A DNA stretch of 32,412 nucleotides from Vallitalea maricola (GCF_036985595.1 NZ_BTPU01000019.1:1-32412); one strand, 5' to 3'; shown: positions 22,996 through 31,592, counted from the first letter of the stretch. The notes: generated by a model not told the origin, from the letters alone. Made by a program: numbers and translations.

Positions 22996-23703
22996 TTATT
23001 TTGCTCTACCATATGTATTAATAATATTATCTATAGCTCTGCTGGCTTCGCTTTTAGATAATTCGTCAATCTGCTTATCCAGGACTACATTATGTTTTCT
23101 TATTAGTGCCGCTAGATAAGCTTTTTGTTTATATGTAATTGCAGAAGTTTTCTTAGGTTTCCATAAGATTGGTTTAGGTATAAATAATTCCTTATTCTCT
23201 TCATAAAAATCCGCTTTAAGCTGATTATATAACTGATATGTAGCATATGCATCATTAAATGCACGATGACCATTAAGATAATCTATTCTATAGTAATCAC
23301 ATAAACAGCCCAATCTCCTGCTAGGCAAATCCTTTAATACCATTCTTGATATGGCCAATGTATCAAGGGCATTTTTTTCAAAATTCATATTTAATTTTAG
23401 TGCATATGTTTTTATAAAGCTGAAATCGAATTTTATATTATGTCCAAGTATATCAAATCCTTTACAAAAATCAATAAAATCTGGTAAGACAAAATTGATT
23501 GTAGGTTTATCCTTTACCAGTTCGTCAGTAATACCAGTAAGTGATACTATGTTGTCAGGAATTGATATTTCTGGGTTTATTAGCTGATTGAATTCATCTA
23601 CTACATTACCATCAACTATTTTAACTGCTCCGATTTCAGTAATTCTACTATCCATCGGGCTTATACCTGTAGTCTCTATATCAAATGCTACAAAGTTCTT
23701 CAT
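22996..23703 (-). CDS. DEDDh 3'-5' exonuclease (DnaQ-like)
   Basis: This 235-residue protein has all three exonuclease motifs: FDIETTGISP (Exo I, Asp and Glu ligands), LGHNIKFDFSF (Exo II), and GHRAFNDAYAT (Exo III-epsilon, His and Asp). They occupy ~1-175 and match DNA polymerase III epsilon/PolC proofreading domains and free-standing exonucleases. A C-terminal extension (~190-235, AITYKQKAYLAALIRKHN to LSKSEASRAIDNII) resembles short SAP-like helical modules fused to several nucleic-acid enzymes. Role is probably DNA or RNA trimming in repair. It is last in a probable operon with uridine kinase and the Hpt protein (27-30-nt gaps). Confidence 0.9.
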   Translation of the reverse strand: MKNFVAFDIETTGISPMDSRITEIGAVKIVDGNVVDEFNQLINPEISIPDNIVSLTGITDELVKDKPTINFVLPDFIDFCKGFDILGHNIKFDFSFIKTYALKLNMNFEKNALDTLAISRMVLKDLPSRRLGCLCDYYRIDYLNGHRAFNDAYATYQLYNQLKADFYEENKELFIPKPILWKPKKTSAITYKQKAYLAALIRKHNVVLDKQIDELSKSEASRAIDNIINTYGRAK

Positions 23704-23730
23704 AATGACACCTCAGTTCATGGCTAAAAT

Positions 23731-24111
23731 TTATTTAGACTCATTAGTTCCATCAATACATTCTAAAATACTATTTATATCCTCTAAAACCACATGGACC
23801 TCTTGTTTAAAGTCATCTAGTAATTGTAAGTGTTTATTATCCTCATTTAAATAGGAATATTCAAGTTCTCTAGATATAATTTCCAGATTATTAGCTCCAA
23901 GATTACCACAAACCCCCTTTAAACTATGTGATAAAATTTTCGCTTCTGTATAGTTATTTTCTATGCCTAATGTTACCAGGTCATCATATGCATTAGCATA
24001 CTTATTCTTAAAGCCTATTAGAATTATTTTATATAATTTTATTGAATTCCCCAATTTCCCCAGAGCACTTTCATAATCAATATTTTCAGCGTTTATATTA
24101 ATAATACACAC
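23731..24111 (-). CDS. Histidine phosphotransfer (Hpt) domain protein
   Basis: This 126-residue protein starts at GTG 24111, with GAGAGG 10 nt upstream. Almost the whole length is one Hpt four-helix bundle; the phosphorylated His sits in AKILSHSLKGVCGNLGANNLE, a typical HSLKGxxxxLGA site. Hpt proteins relay phosphate between hybrid kinases and response regulators. No hybrid kinase is in the window, so its partner is elsewhere. It lies between udk and the exonuclease gene with short gaps, which is probably co-transcription without shared function. Confidence 0.85.
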   Translation of the reverse strand: MCIININAENIDYESALGKLGNSIKLYKIILIGFKNKYANAYDDLVTLGIENNYTEAKILSHSLKGVCGNLGANNLEIISRELEYSYLNEDNKHLQLLDDFKQEVHVVLEDINSILECIDGTNESK

Positions 24112-24141
24112 TTTTTAAATACCTCTCTTTTTTTATTAGGT

Positions 24142-24759
24142 TTACTCATTGAGTAGTGCTCTAATCTTATCAATGAGCATTGAACATGCCACTTCATTAT
24201 AACCACCTTCTGGTATAATAATATCTGCATGTTTCTTGCTTGGTTCCACAAATTCCTCATGCATTATCTTTACAGTGTTAAGATACCTATCAATAACAGA
24301 ATCTAGACTTCTACCTCTTTCTTTTACATCCCTAAGAACCCTTCTGATAATACGTACATCAGCATCTGTATCCACATACACCTTAATATCCAACAAATCC
24401 CTTAAGTCCTTGTTCTCAAATATTAAGATACCTTCAATAATAATTACTTTTTTTGGCTCTACTGTTACTGTTTCTTCTTCTCTTGTGTGCTTCACAAAAC
24501 TATAGATAGGACGTTGTATAGATGCACCATTCTTTAACTTGATTAAATCACTTATTAAAATGTCCGTATCAAATGCATTAGGGTGATCGTAATTAAGCAT
24601 CTTTCTCTCTTCAAATTCAAGGTGATCATTTGCTTTGTAATAATAATCATGTGTTAAAGCAACTACTTCATTACCTAATACATCTTTTAGTTTATTTACT
24701 AGAGTTGTCTTACCTGAACCAGTACCTCCAGCAATGCCAATTATTATTGGTTTTTCCAT
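24142..24759 (-). CDS. udk: Uridine kinase
   Basis: The protein has 205 residues from the ATG at 24759 (MEKPIIIGIAGG), 6 nt after GGGAGG; the ATG at 24765 is too close to the site. Walker A is GIAGGTGSGKTT. YYYKANDH and NYDHPNAFDTDIL form the nucleoside-binding region, IIIEGILIF holds the Walker B-like strand, and RRVLRDVKERGRS is the Arg-rich lid. It phosphorylates uridine and cytidine in pyrimidine salvage in the cytoplasm. A TATAAT on the minus strand near 24885-24890 may be its -10. It is first in a likely operon with the Hpt and exonuclease genes. Confidence 0.94.
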   Translation of the reverse strand: MEKPIIIGIAGGTGSGKTTLVNKLKDVLGNEVVALTHDYYYKANDHLEFEERKMLNYDHPNAFDTDILISDLIKLKNGASIQRPIYSFVKHTREEETVTVEPKKVIIIEGILIFENKDLRDLLDIKVYVDTDADVRIIRRVLRDVKERGRSLDSVIDRYLNTVKIMHEEFVEPSKKHADIIIPEGGYNEVACSMLIDKIRALLNE

Positions 24760-24939
24760 GTTCATCCTCCCTATCTTACCTTAAAGCAAGCATGAATTAT
24801 TTTATTTTTAAAACGCTAAAATAATATATCATAAAAAAATAATGACATGTATTAAATTAGCTAATTATTCTTTTTATAACCTACATTATAGTATCATGAT
24901 TTGAATGTTTTTACAATAACTTAGGGCATATAGGCTAAT

Positions 24940-25596
24940 TTATTCATCAATCACATTAATCATATTCTCAAGTCCTGTTTTACAATAAGGCAGTAAAAAA
25001 CATCTTTCACATTTTGGACTTCTAGCAGTACATATAGCTCGTCCATGAGCAATTACTTGGGTATTATACCTAATCCAATGCTCTTCTGGCAATATTTCCA
25101 TCAAATCGAATTCTATCTTAACAGGGTCAGTATATTCAGTGAATCCTAATTTTTTTGATATACGCTTTACATGTGTATCAACAACTATGCTTGGGATATT
25201 ATAGATATTTCCTCTAATAACATTAGCTGTCTTTCTCCCAACCCCTTGAAGTTTAACTAGTTTCTCTATATCCTTTGGGACTTGTCCATCATGTTGTTCT
25301 AATAATGTCCTGCAACATCCAATAATGTTCTTAGCTTTATTTCTATAAAAACCAGTTGAACGAATATCTTGTTCCAGTTCACTTATATCTGCTTCAGCGA
25401 AATCTTTGACAGATGTATATTTCCTGAATAAATCTTTTGTTACAATATTAACTCTATCGTCAGTACATTGAGCACTTAATATGGTAGCAATAAGTAATTG
25501 CCAAGGGTTTTCATGGTCTAAATAACATTTTATGTCTTTTGGATAATTCTCATCCAATAAGTTAAGAACCTTTTTTATCGTCTTATTATTTGCCAT
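24940..25596 (-). CDS. nth: Endonuclease III (DNA glycosylase/AP lyase)
   Basis: This 218-residue enzyme removes oxidised pyrimidines in base-excision repair. The helix-hairpin-helix LVKLQGVGRKTANVI carries the catalytic Lys, and IPSIVVDTHVKRISKKLG carries the catalytic Asp. The [4Fe-4S] cluster loop near the C-terminus has the canonical Cys-x6-Cys-x2-Cys-x5-Cys spacing (CTARSPKCERCFLLPYC). Length is normal. It follows the radical SAM gene on the same strand; the 66-bp gap contains two copies of a 17-bp repeat (25621-25657). The 174-bp gap downstream, before udk, shows no terminator that I would call. Confidence 0.96.
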   Translation of the reverse strand: MANNKTIKKVLNLLDENYPKDIKCYLDHENPWQLLIATILSAQCTDDRVNIVTKDLFRKYTSVKDFAEADISELEQDIRSTGFYRNKAKNIIGCCRTLLEQHDGQVPKDIEKLVKLQGVGRKTANVIRGNIYNIPSIVVDTHVKRISKKLGFTEYTDPVKIEFDLMEILPEEHWIRYNTQVIAHGRAICTARSPKCERCFLLPYCKTGLENMINVIDE

Positions 25597-25620
25597 AAAA
25601 ATTCTTCCTTTCTATTTTCT

Positions 25621-25657
25621 ATTTCCTGGGAAATATTCCCATTTCCTGGGAAATATT
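25621..25657. repeat. Tandem 17-bp palindromic repeat upstream of nth (possible operator)
   Basis: ATTTCCTGGGAAATATT occurs at 25621-25637 and again at 25641-25657, an exact 20-bp period. Each copy contains the palindrome TTTCC-TG-GGAAA. Two dyads about two helical turns apart suit a dimeric regulator bound on one face of the DNA. Confidence 0.6.
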
Positions 25658-25662
25658 GTAAA

Positions 25663-27408
25663 TTAGATTATTACCTGAACATATTTAGCATTATTTCTAA
25701 ATATATCTCTATCATGATAATCAAATAATACTGCTATTTCCCTGTGTTCTATAGGTTCCACGAAGTCATCCGCCCATTTTATGATGTTAATAGGAAATAT
25801 TTCCAAATGTGCCATTCTACTAATCTGTTTTGACGTATAATCTTTATAGTTTGGTAAGAACTTAATAATATTTTCTTCATTCTTATAAAAATCGATTATA
25901 TCTTCTTTATGATTATCGTTACGTTCTAACCAATACGGGAATTTTTTGACCTTTTCCTGTAAGTACATATCAAATCGAAGAATATGCTTAATATTAACAT
26001 CGTCTTTTTCTATAATATCATGGTAGAATTCTAATAAAATTGTGTACAACTTAATCTTATTATGATTAACTTCATGATAATTGTTCTTCAACCAATACTT
26101 CGCTAAAGATTCATATAGACTGAATGGTGTTTCAAAACTTCTCTCTATATATTTTATAGCAAAATAAAAATTTCCGCTATTATAATATATTTCCACCATC
26201 TCTTCTATCATCTTCAACTTCAAAATATCATCATAAGTCAATTCCTTGGTTCTAAGTACCTCGTAAGGTGCTTTATCTTTATACAGGATGTCATATCTAT
26301 CTGCATCCTTTTTCAGTCCTGAACCTTTTAATATCTTCAAAAAACCTAATTGAAGCTGATGTGGCTGCAAATTATAGACATCATTAAATGACTTACCGAA
26401 GGAATCATAGTCTTCCCCAGGAAGCCCGGCTATTAAATCTAGGTGTTGATGTATATTATTTCCCTTATTGATTTTACTAACAACATTTGAAAGTCTTTCA
26501 AAATTAGTTTTTCTTTTAATATTGCTTATTGTCACTTCATTAGTGGATTGCACCCCAACCTCAAGTTGAAATAGTCCTGGTCTTACTCTGGACAAAAAAT
26601 CTATAGTCTCATCATCTAATAAGTCTCCTGATATTTCAAAGTGGAAATTGGTATATCCATTGTCATGTTCATGGAGATATTTCCAAATTCCTAAAGCGTG
26701 TTTTTTATTACAATTAAATGTTCTATCAACAAATTTAACTTGTACCACTCCAGCATCAAGAAAACATTGTAATTCTTTTAACACTATAGGCAAACTTCTA
26801 AGCCTTACTCCTTTTTCAATAGAGGATAAACAGTACTGACAATTAAAAGGGCATCCTCTAGATGATTCATAATAGATTATTTTATTTTCCAATGCCCCAA
26901 ACCCTTCATCATAGACAAAAGGTAATTGATCCAGTCCAAGAGGCTTACGTTGTGTATTTCTATATATTTTATTACCTTCTCTGTATATAATACCATCTAT
27001 CATATTAATTGTACTTAATCCATCAACATAATGTTTCATAAGCTCATTGAAGGTTTCTTCTCCTTCTCCAACAATTGCTACATCTATTTCCTTATATTTT
27101 TCCATTAATTCCATTGAATCATATGAAACTTCTGGTCCGCCAAGAATAATTGTTGTCTCTGGAGATATCTTTTTAAAATCTCTTACCAATGATTTAACTA
27201 TTTCTATGTTCCATATATAACAGGATATAGATAATATATCCGGTTTTTTCTTATATATTTCTTGTAGTATAAAATCGTATTGATTATTGATTGTAAATTC
27301 TACTGTTTCAATATTATCTTTATAATCTCTACAATATTTCTCCAAGTATCTTATTGCCAAGTTAGAATGAATAAACTTGGCATTGATTCCAACTAATAAT
27401 ATGTTCAT
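25663..27408 (-). CDS. B12-binding-domain radical SAM protein (DUF4080 family)
   Basis: The protein has 581 residues from the ATG at 27408, with AAAGGAC 7 nt upstream. The N-terminal ~160 residues form a cobalamin-binding-like Rossmann domain (LLVGINAKFIHSNLAIRYLE, ILGGPEVSYDS, VGEGEETFNEL). The radical SAM core follows, with the cluster motif SSRGCPFNCQYCLSS (Cys-x3-Cys-x2-Cys) and downstream VKFVDRTFNC, QLEVGVQSTN and LIAGLPGEDYDSFG. The C-terminal ~200 residues fit DUF4080. Family members are broadly distributed in clostridia and their reaction is not established; methyl transfer or other radical chemistry is possible. It lies upstream of nth, with a terminator before it (27456-27476). Confidence 0.92.
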   Translation of the reverse strand: MNILLVGINAKFIHSNLAIRYLEKYCRDYKDNIETVEFTINNQYDFILQEIYKKKPDILSISCYIWNIEIVKSLVRDFKKISPETTIILGGPEVSYDSMELMEKYKEIDVAIVGEGEETFNELMKHYVDGLSTINMIDGIIYREGNKIYRNTQRKPLGLDQLPFVYDEGFGALENKIIYYESSRGCPFNCQYCLSSIEKGVRLRSLPIVLKELQCFLDAGVVQVKFVDRTFNCNKKHALGIWKYLHEHDNGYTNFHFEISGDLLDDETIDFLSRVRPGLFQLEVGVQSTNEVTISNIKRKTNFERLSNVVSKINKGNNIHQHLDLIAGLPGEDYDSFGKSFNDVYNLQPHQLQLGFLKILKGSGLKKDADRYDILYKDKAPYEVLRTKELTYDDILKLKMIEEMVEIYYNSGNFYFAIKYIERSFETPFSLYESLAKYWLKNNYHEVNHNKIKLYTILLEFYHDIIEKDDVNIKHILRFDMYLQEKVKKFPYWLERNDNHKEDIIDFYKNEENIIKFLPNYKDYTSKQISRMAHLEIFPINIIKWADDFVEPIEHREIAVLFDYHDRDIFRNNAKYVQVII

Positions 27409-27455
27409 GTATAAAGTCCTTTCCAAACTGATTTGTAATCTTATTATAACGTAAA

Positions 27456-27476
27456 GGGCTGTCTATAAGACAGCCC
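27456..27476 (-). terminator. Terminator after the beta-propeller lipoprotein gene
   Basis: A perfect 8-bp GC-rich stem GGGCTGTC/GACAGCCC (27456-27463, 27469-27476) has a 5-nt loop. The T run on the minus strand is short (TTTACG). It lies between the lipoprotein stop and the radical SAM gene. Confidence 0.65.
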
Positions 27477-27482
27477 AAATAT

Positions 27483-30092
27483 TTATTGTAAAGGCATTTT
27501 TATTGTTTTATAATTTTCTCCTTCATGGACGGAGATATACAATACATCACCTACCAAGGAAAAATAGTCAACTTCCTTATCATAAACCTTAGTAGTGTTA
27601 TCATTTCTAAAGTCATACCTATTGATACCTTCAAAATTATAATATAACTTATCGTTTACAACAATTAAATCACTTATTGCTATTTCCTTGTTTACAACAA
27701 CTTCCTTTGAACCGTTATCGATATTTCTTTTGATGATTATACCTTTGAAACTATCTTCACCACTTATGCTTAGATAGTATAACTGATTCTTGTCAGCGTA
27801 TATAAATTCACTATAAGTATTAGTGAGAGTCTGTTTATCTGAACCATCCAATCTAACTCTTGCAAGCCTTTTGTTATTATTCTGATAGTAGAGCCAACCA
27901 TCAACTATATTCTCTAGATTGCTGCTATCATCTACTATAACTGTTTGTTCATTACTTATCAGGTTCTTTTTCCATATACACCCATCTGTAGAATCATCTA
28001 GAGAATAGTATATATGATCCCCCACAACTTTGAAGGATATATTATATATCTTAGGGTCAATGAAAGTAATTATATTATTGATATTATCAGTTTCCAGATT
28101 GATTCTATCTATATAAGTAGTAAAATTAATGTTGATTCCATCTAATCCAGTATAGTATATATATTTCCCTTCTATCTGGAAATCTGTAACCCATTTATCA
28201 ACAATAAGTCTTATCTCATTAGTATCAACATTATACTTGTAGAGGTAACCCATATAACCATCGACTTTGTAAACAAAGTATTTCCACTTATCATCCACCT
28301 GTTTTTCCATATCAAAGGATACATCGAATTTCAGATCTTCAAGGTACTTTTCTACAGTATAGTAACTTCCACCTTCCGAAGCCACACTCATATAGAACTT
28401 ACCATCAATTATTTCCATATCAGTATAAGCCATACTAATAATGTCCAAGAATTCTCCTTGTGTCTGATTGTTAGAGATTCTATATAATAGATTAGCTCCG
28501 TTTTTTTCTACATAATAGATGTTTTCATCGTTGGCATAAATATCTTTTATAGTATTTTCTGTAACCTTGATGTTTTCGCTTCCATCATTATTAATTTTAT
28601 ATAGTTTACCATCATCATCTTCATTTTTATAATATATTATATCTCCAACAATATCATAGGTTGTAGTAAATACATTTATATATCTGCTGTCATTACCTGT
28701 ACCTGGGTTATATATACCAATTCTCTTCTTGTTATCCAAGAAATAGATAGTAGTCCCTGAACGCTTAATATTACTTACTGGTATATTCGTTATATTAGTA
28801 GTAACGCTATTTCTTATATTAAAAGCATGTAACTTATAATTATCGTTCATATCAGTATAATAGATGAAATTATTATATATGATGAATGAACCTACCATCT
28901 TATCTATCACTAATTTTTTTTCATTCATGTTAATATCGAGACAATATAATTTTTTATCTACTGCATCAGTATAATATACATTTCCGTTGTTGGTGTCAAA
29001 CATGTTGATAGCTATATCTGATATCTTTTTACCCATATCATCACCAACTACTTCGTAAAGCTTGTAAGAAGATAACTCATCAGCACTATCTAGACTTTCA
29101 AAGTTTTTGGAGAAGATTCTATTATCAACTTTAATATACATCTTATGATGTTGTTCTCCGCCTGTTCCAATAAAAATTTTCTTCTCTGATAAGTCAGTTT
29201 TTACTTTCCATATTCTATTTTGACCATAAAAATATAAGTAACAGTCTTTCTCATAAAAATCATTAAGGGATTCGTCAATAAATATTTTATCGGTCTTACC
29301 GTCGTAGCTGTTTATTTTGTAGAGATATTCATCCTGATTATAATAGATTACATCATCGACTACAAAAACCTCGCTAACACTTAAATCAAATAATTGTCTT
29401 TCATCACTGCCATCCAAAGCACAACTATACATTTTATTATCAAAATAGTATATCCTATCATTGCTTACGCTAAAATTAGTGAAATTCCCTTCTAATAGGA
29501 GCTTAGGATTTTTCCCATCACTATCAATACTGAATAATCCTTGATCAGTACTATAAAAAACAGTATCCCCATAATATTTTACAGAATAGATTTGGTTTTC
29601 TGTAGATACTATTTTAGTTTTTAGGGAACCATCTTTCTGTATTCTATAGATGTTATTTTCAAATATATAGAATATATAATCTTCACTTGTGCAGAAAGCA
29701 TTTACATCCTCTTCAGAAAGTATTTCTTTGCCTGTACCATCCCAACTAATACGTGCTAATTTTGCTGGAGTATATTTTTCATTGGTATCAATAAAATAAA
29801 TCCAGCTCTCTAAATTGTTTATTCCGTCAAATCTGGCATCAGCTATTTTTGTAAGCCCAGTACCATCTGTCTTCATTCTATATATTTTGTAATTGTCATC
29901 AGGATTTCCAAAATATAACCATTCATTAAAATTAATATCTGAAATTGTACTTTCTAAGTCAGCAGATTTTGTACTTGTTGTTTCATTATCCACAATGGTT
30001 ACTTCTACTTTCTTTTCATTTTTACAGCTTGTTAGAAGAAAGCATATAAAAACCATTAGGATAACTATATATTTATTTATTCTCAATTTCAT
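27483..30092 (-). CDS. Large beta-propeller-like surface lipoprotein (DUF5050-type repeats)
   Basis: This 869-residue protein has a lipoprotein signal peptide (INKYIVILMVFICFLLTSCKN, lipid-modified Cys ~23) and a short linker. The rest is a long series of ~40-residue beta repeats of the form xIYYxxxxxxLYKINxDGxxxxxI (for example WLYFGNPDDNYKIYRMKTDG, FYSTDQGLFSIDSDGK, YYKNEDDDGKLYKINNDG). This pattern is the DUF5050/TolB-like propeller common in clostridial surface proteins. About 18-20 repeats would form two or more propellers. It is probably held on the outer face of the membrane and binds a ligand or partner; function is unknown. A run of five G (AGGGGG) lies just before the ATG. The neighbouring gene upstream on the same strand encodes a wall-modifying lipoprotein. 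Confidence 0.85.
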   Translation of the reverse strand: MKLRINKYIVILMVFICFLLTSCKNEKKVEVTIVDNETTSTKSADLESTISDINFNEWLYFGNPDDNYKIYRMKTDGTGLTKIADARFDGINNLESWIYFIDTNEKYTPAKLARISWDGTGKEILSEEDVNAFCTSEDYIFYIFENNIYRIQKDGSLKTKIVSTENQIYSVKYYGDTVFYSTDQGLFSIDSDGKNPKLLLEGNFTNFSVSNDRIYYFDNKMYSCALDGSDERQLFDLSVSEVFVVDDVIYYNQDEYLYKINSYDGKTDKIFIDESLNDFYEKDCYLYFYGQNRIWKVKTDLSEKKIFIGTGGEQHHKMYIKVDNRIFSKNFESLDSADELSSYKLYEVVGDDMGKKISDIAINMFDTNNGNVYYTDAVDKKLYCLDINMNEKKLVIDKMVGSFIIYNNFIYYTDMNDNYKLHAFNIRNSVTTNITNIPVSNIKRSGTTIYFLDNKKRIGIYNPGTGNDSRYINVFTTTYDIVGDIIYYKNEDDDGKLYKINNDGSENIKVTENTIKDIYANDENIYYVEKNGANLLYRISNNQTQGEFLDIISMAYTDMEIIDGKFYMSVASEGGSYYTVEKYLEDLKFDVSFDMEKQVDDKWKYFVYKVDGYMGYLYKYNVDTNEIRLIVDKWVTDFQIEGKYIYYTGLDGININFTTYIDRINLETDNINNIITFIDPKIYNISFKVVGDHIYYSLDDSTDGCIWKKNLISNEQTVIVDDSSNLENIVDGWLYYQNNNKRLARVRLDGSDKQTLTNTYSEFIYADKNQLYYLSISGEDSFKGIIIKRNIDNGSKEVVVNKEIAISDLIVVNDKLYYNFEGINRYDFRNDNTTKVYDKEVDYFSLVGDVLYISVHEGENYKTIKMPLQ

Positions 30093-30275
30093 TTCCCCCT
30101 AAATAATTAGGTTCTTTCAACTAGTTCATTTGCACTATTTTTATATTGTTTCATTGTATCATATAGATTTTACAATAGTATTACTTTTATATTATTATTT
30201 TTATCTTTATCAATTTTAGCATATCTTAAACTATAACTTTAATTAATACTAACATATTTCATGGTATTTTTAAAT

Positions 30276-30788
30276 CTATTCATGAATAATTACTGTAGTT
30301 CCGTCTGGAACATTTTCATAGAACCACTGAGCATCTTCCTCGCCAAGCCTCACACATCCATGACTTGCAGGTTCCCCTAGCTTATCCTGTTCTTCTTTTA
30401 TTATATTCCAATCTTTATCTCTAGGAATACCATGAAATAAATATTGTTCTGTAATCCTTACCCAATATTTTGCTCCTTCTTTAAATCTTTCGGAGTAAAA
30501 CCATAATCCTCTATTTTCTAAACTGAAAGTTCCAAGTAAAGTAGGCTCATCTTTTGTTCCACCTGAACATATCATTTCTTTTTTTATTTCATTATTTTCT
30601 CTTACAATAACTTTATGTCCTTCTTCTTTTAGAGCTACTTCCACCCATAACCCCTCTACTATATCTTCTATAACTTCATCATTGATTACAAATCTAGCTT
30701 CTACTTCTTCGGCTACTTCTTTTTTACATCCTCCTGCTATGCATACAAAGACAGTTAAGATAAGAATAAAAAATACATTTCTTAACAT
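30276..30788 (-). CDS. L,D-transpeptidase (YkuD family) lipoprotein
   Basis: This 170-residue protein has a short lipoprotein signal peptide (FFILILTVFVCIAGGCKK, Cys ~21) and one YkuD domain. The catalytic motif is HG-x(n)-SHGCVRL: YLFHGIP supplies the first His, and ASHGCVRLGEEDAQWFYENV carries His and the nucleophilic Cys. Such enzymes form 3-3 cross-links in peptidoglycan or attach proteins to it, using the tetrapeptide donor. The enzyme would sit on the outer face of the membrane. No LysM or PG-binding domain is present, so anchoring is by lipid only. The gaps on both sides (30093-30275 and 30789-30890) hold AT-rich sequence with nothing I would call. Confidence 0.9.
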   Translation of the reverse strand: MLRNVFFILILTVFVCIAGGCKKEVAEEVEARFVINDEVIEDIVEGLWVEVALKEEGHKVIVRENNEIKKEMICSGGTKDEPTLLGTFSLENRGLWFYSERFKEGAKYWVRITEQYLFHGIPRDKDWNIIKEEQDKLGEPASHGCVRLGEEDAQWFYENVPDGTTVIIHE

Positions 30789-30890
30789 AATACAACCTCT
30801 AAATATATATTTACCTAATTATATTCATGCGTAATAATAATAGAATGTAAAAAGCTTGGATTCAATCTATATAAGTCGAATTAAATATAT

Positions 30891-31487
30891 CTATCTATAT
30901 GACACTATCTTAGTCCCCTCTAACCTTTTATTAACAACATCCCAATTAATATTCTCAAAGAATACCTTAATATATTCTTTTCTGTCGATACCAAAATCAA
31001 TCATATAAGCATGTTCATATACATCCAAAACAAGTATTGGTTTACCATTATATACAGTTCCATCATCATGACTGTCTTGACCTATTATACGAAGTTTTCC
31101 ATTATATTCTCCCTGTATTAATACTACCCATCCTCTCATACTTAACCCTGTATTAGTAAACATCTCTACAAAATTATCATAAGAACCAAAATCTCTATTT
31201 ATCATATCCAGTATTTTACCATGTATCTTAGACTTACGCCCTGTTATATTACTAAAATACAGCTGATGCAGTATAATCCCATTCAATGAATATGATTCAC
31301 CTTTTTTGAGGCTTCTTAATGTGCTATATGTTGAGTTAGGATTCTCATAGCTGTCTTTTTGTTTAAGCAAGTCATTGATTTCTCCAAATTTATTAATATA
31401 ACCTACGTATAGATCATAATGCTCTTCTAATTGTTTTTTTGTAATACCATCCACAGTGTTAAAATTAAAAACTTGAGGTTTGTACAT
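30891..31487 (-). CDS. Fe/Mn-family superoxide dismutase (divergent)
   Basis: The protein has 198 residues from the ATG at 31487, with AAAGGGTGAT upstream; the longer frame from 31526 would start before the binding site. Metal ligands are recognisable: His in LEEHYDLYV, His in ILHQLYF, and Asp and His in LDVYEHAYMIDFG. MRGWVVL and GQDSHDDG occupy the usual Gly-Trp and Gln positions. The second-shell His30 and Tyr34 of classical enzymes (HYGKHHQTYV in the E. coli Fe enzyme) are not obvious here: the stretch reads HYDLYVGYI. The enzyme would convert superoxide to peroxide and oxygen in the cytoplasm. A Per-box-like site lies on its promoter (31508-31522). Fe versus Mn use cannot be told. Confidence 0.85.
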   Translation of the reverse strand: MYKPQVFNFNTVDGITKKQLEEHYDLYVGYINKFGEINDLLKQKDSYENPNSTYSTLRSLKKGESYSLNGIILHQLYFSNITGRKSKIHGKILDMINRDFGSYDNFVEMFTNTGLSMRGWVVLIQGEYNGKLRIIGQDSHDDGTVYNGKPILVLDVYEHAYMIDFGIDRKEYIKVFFENINWDVVNKRLEGTKIVSYR

Positions 31488-31507
31488 TTTATCACCCTTT
31501 GAGTCTA

Positions 31508-31522
31508 TTACAATTATTATAT
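31508..31522 (-). promoter_or_regulatory. Per-box-like operator over the -10 of the SOD gene
   Basis: The minus-strand 15-mer ATATAATAATTGTAA matches 12 of 14 informative positions of the Per box TTATAATnATTATAA. It covers a perfect -10 TATAAT (31521-31516), about 30 nt before the start codon. The -35 is poor (TTACAA at 18 bp). Confidence 0.6.
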
Positions 31523-31568
31523 GCATGGGATTGATAATATTGTAAGTCCTAGTTCCTGTTACACAAAA

Positions 31569-31590
31569 AAAAGATACTTACGTATCTTTT
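31569..31590 (-). terminator. Terminator of the tRNA operon
   Basis: On the minus strand the 9-bp stem AAAAGATAC/GTATCTTTT has a 4-nt loop and is followed by a run of T residues, directly after tRNA-Gln. It also isolates the SOD gene from read-through. Confidence 0.9.
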
Positions 31591-31592
31591 AA

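Noticed and set aside
25621..25657. CodY box reading of the tandem repeats before nth
   Set aside because: The dyad TTTCC-TG-GGAAA does not match AATTTTCWGAAAATT well, mainly at the central GC-rich positions.
14391..27476. Shared GGCTGT core in several hairpins (14390, 17521, 22038, 27456) as a dispersed repeat family
   Set aside because: GC-rich GGCTGT/ACAGCC stems are common in Firmicute terminators; outside the core the sequences differ, so common descent is not supported.
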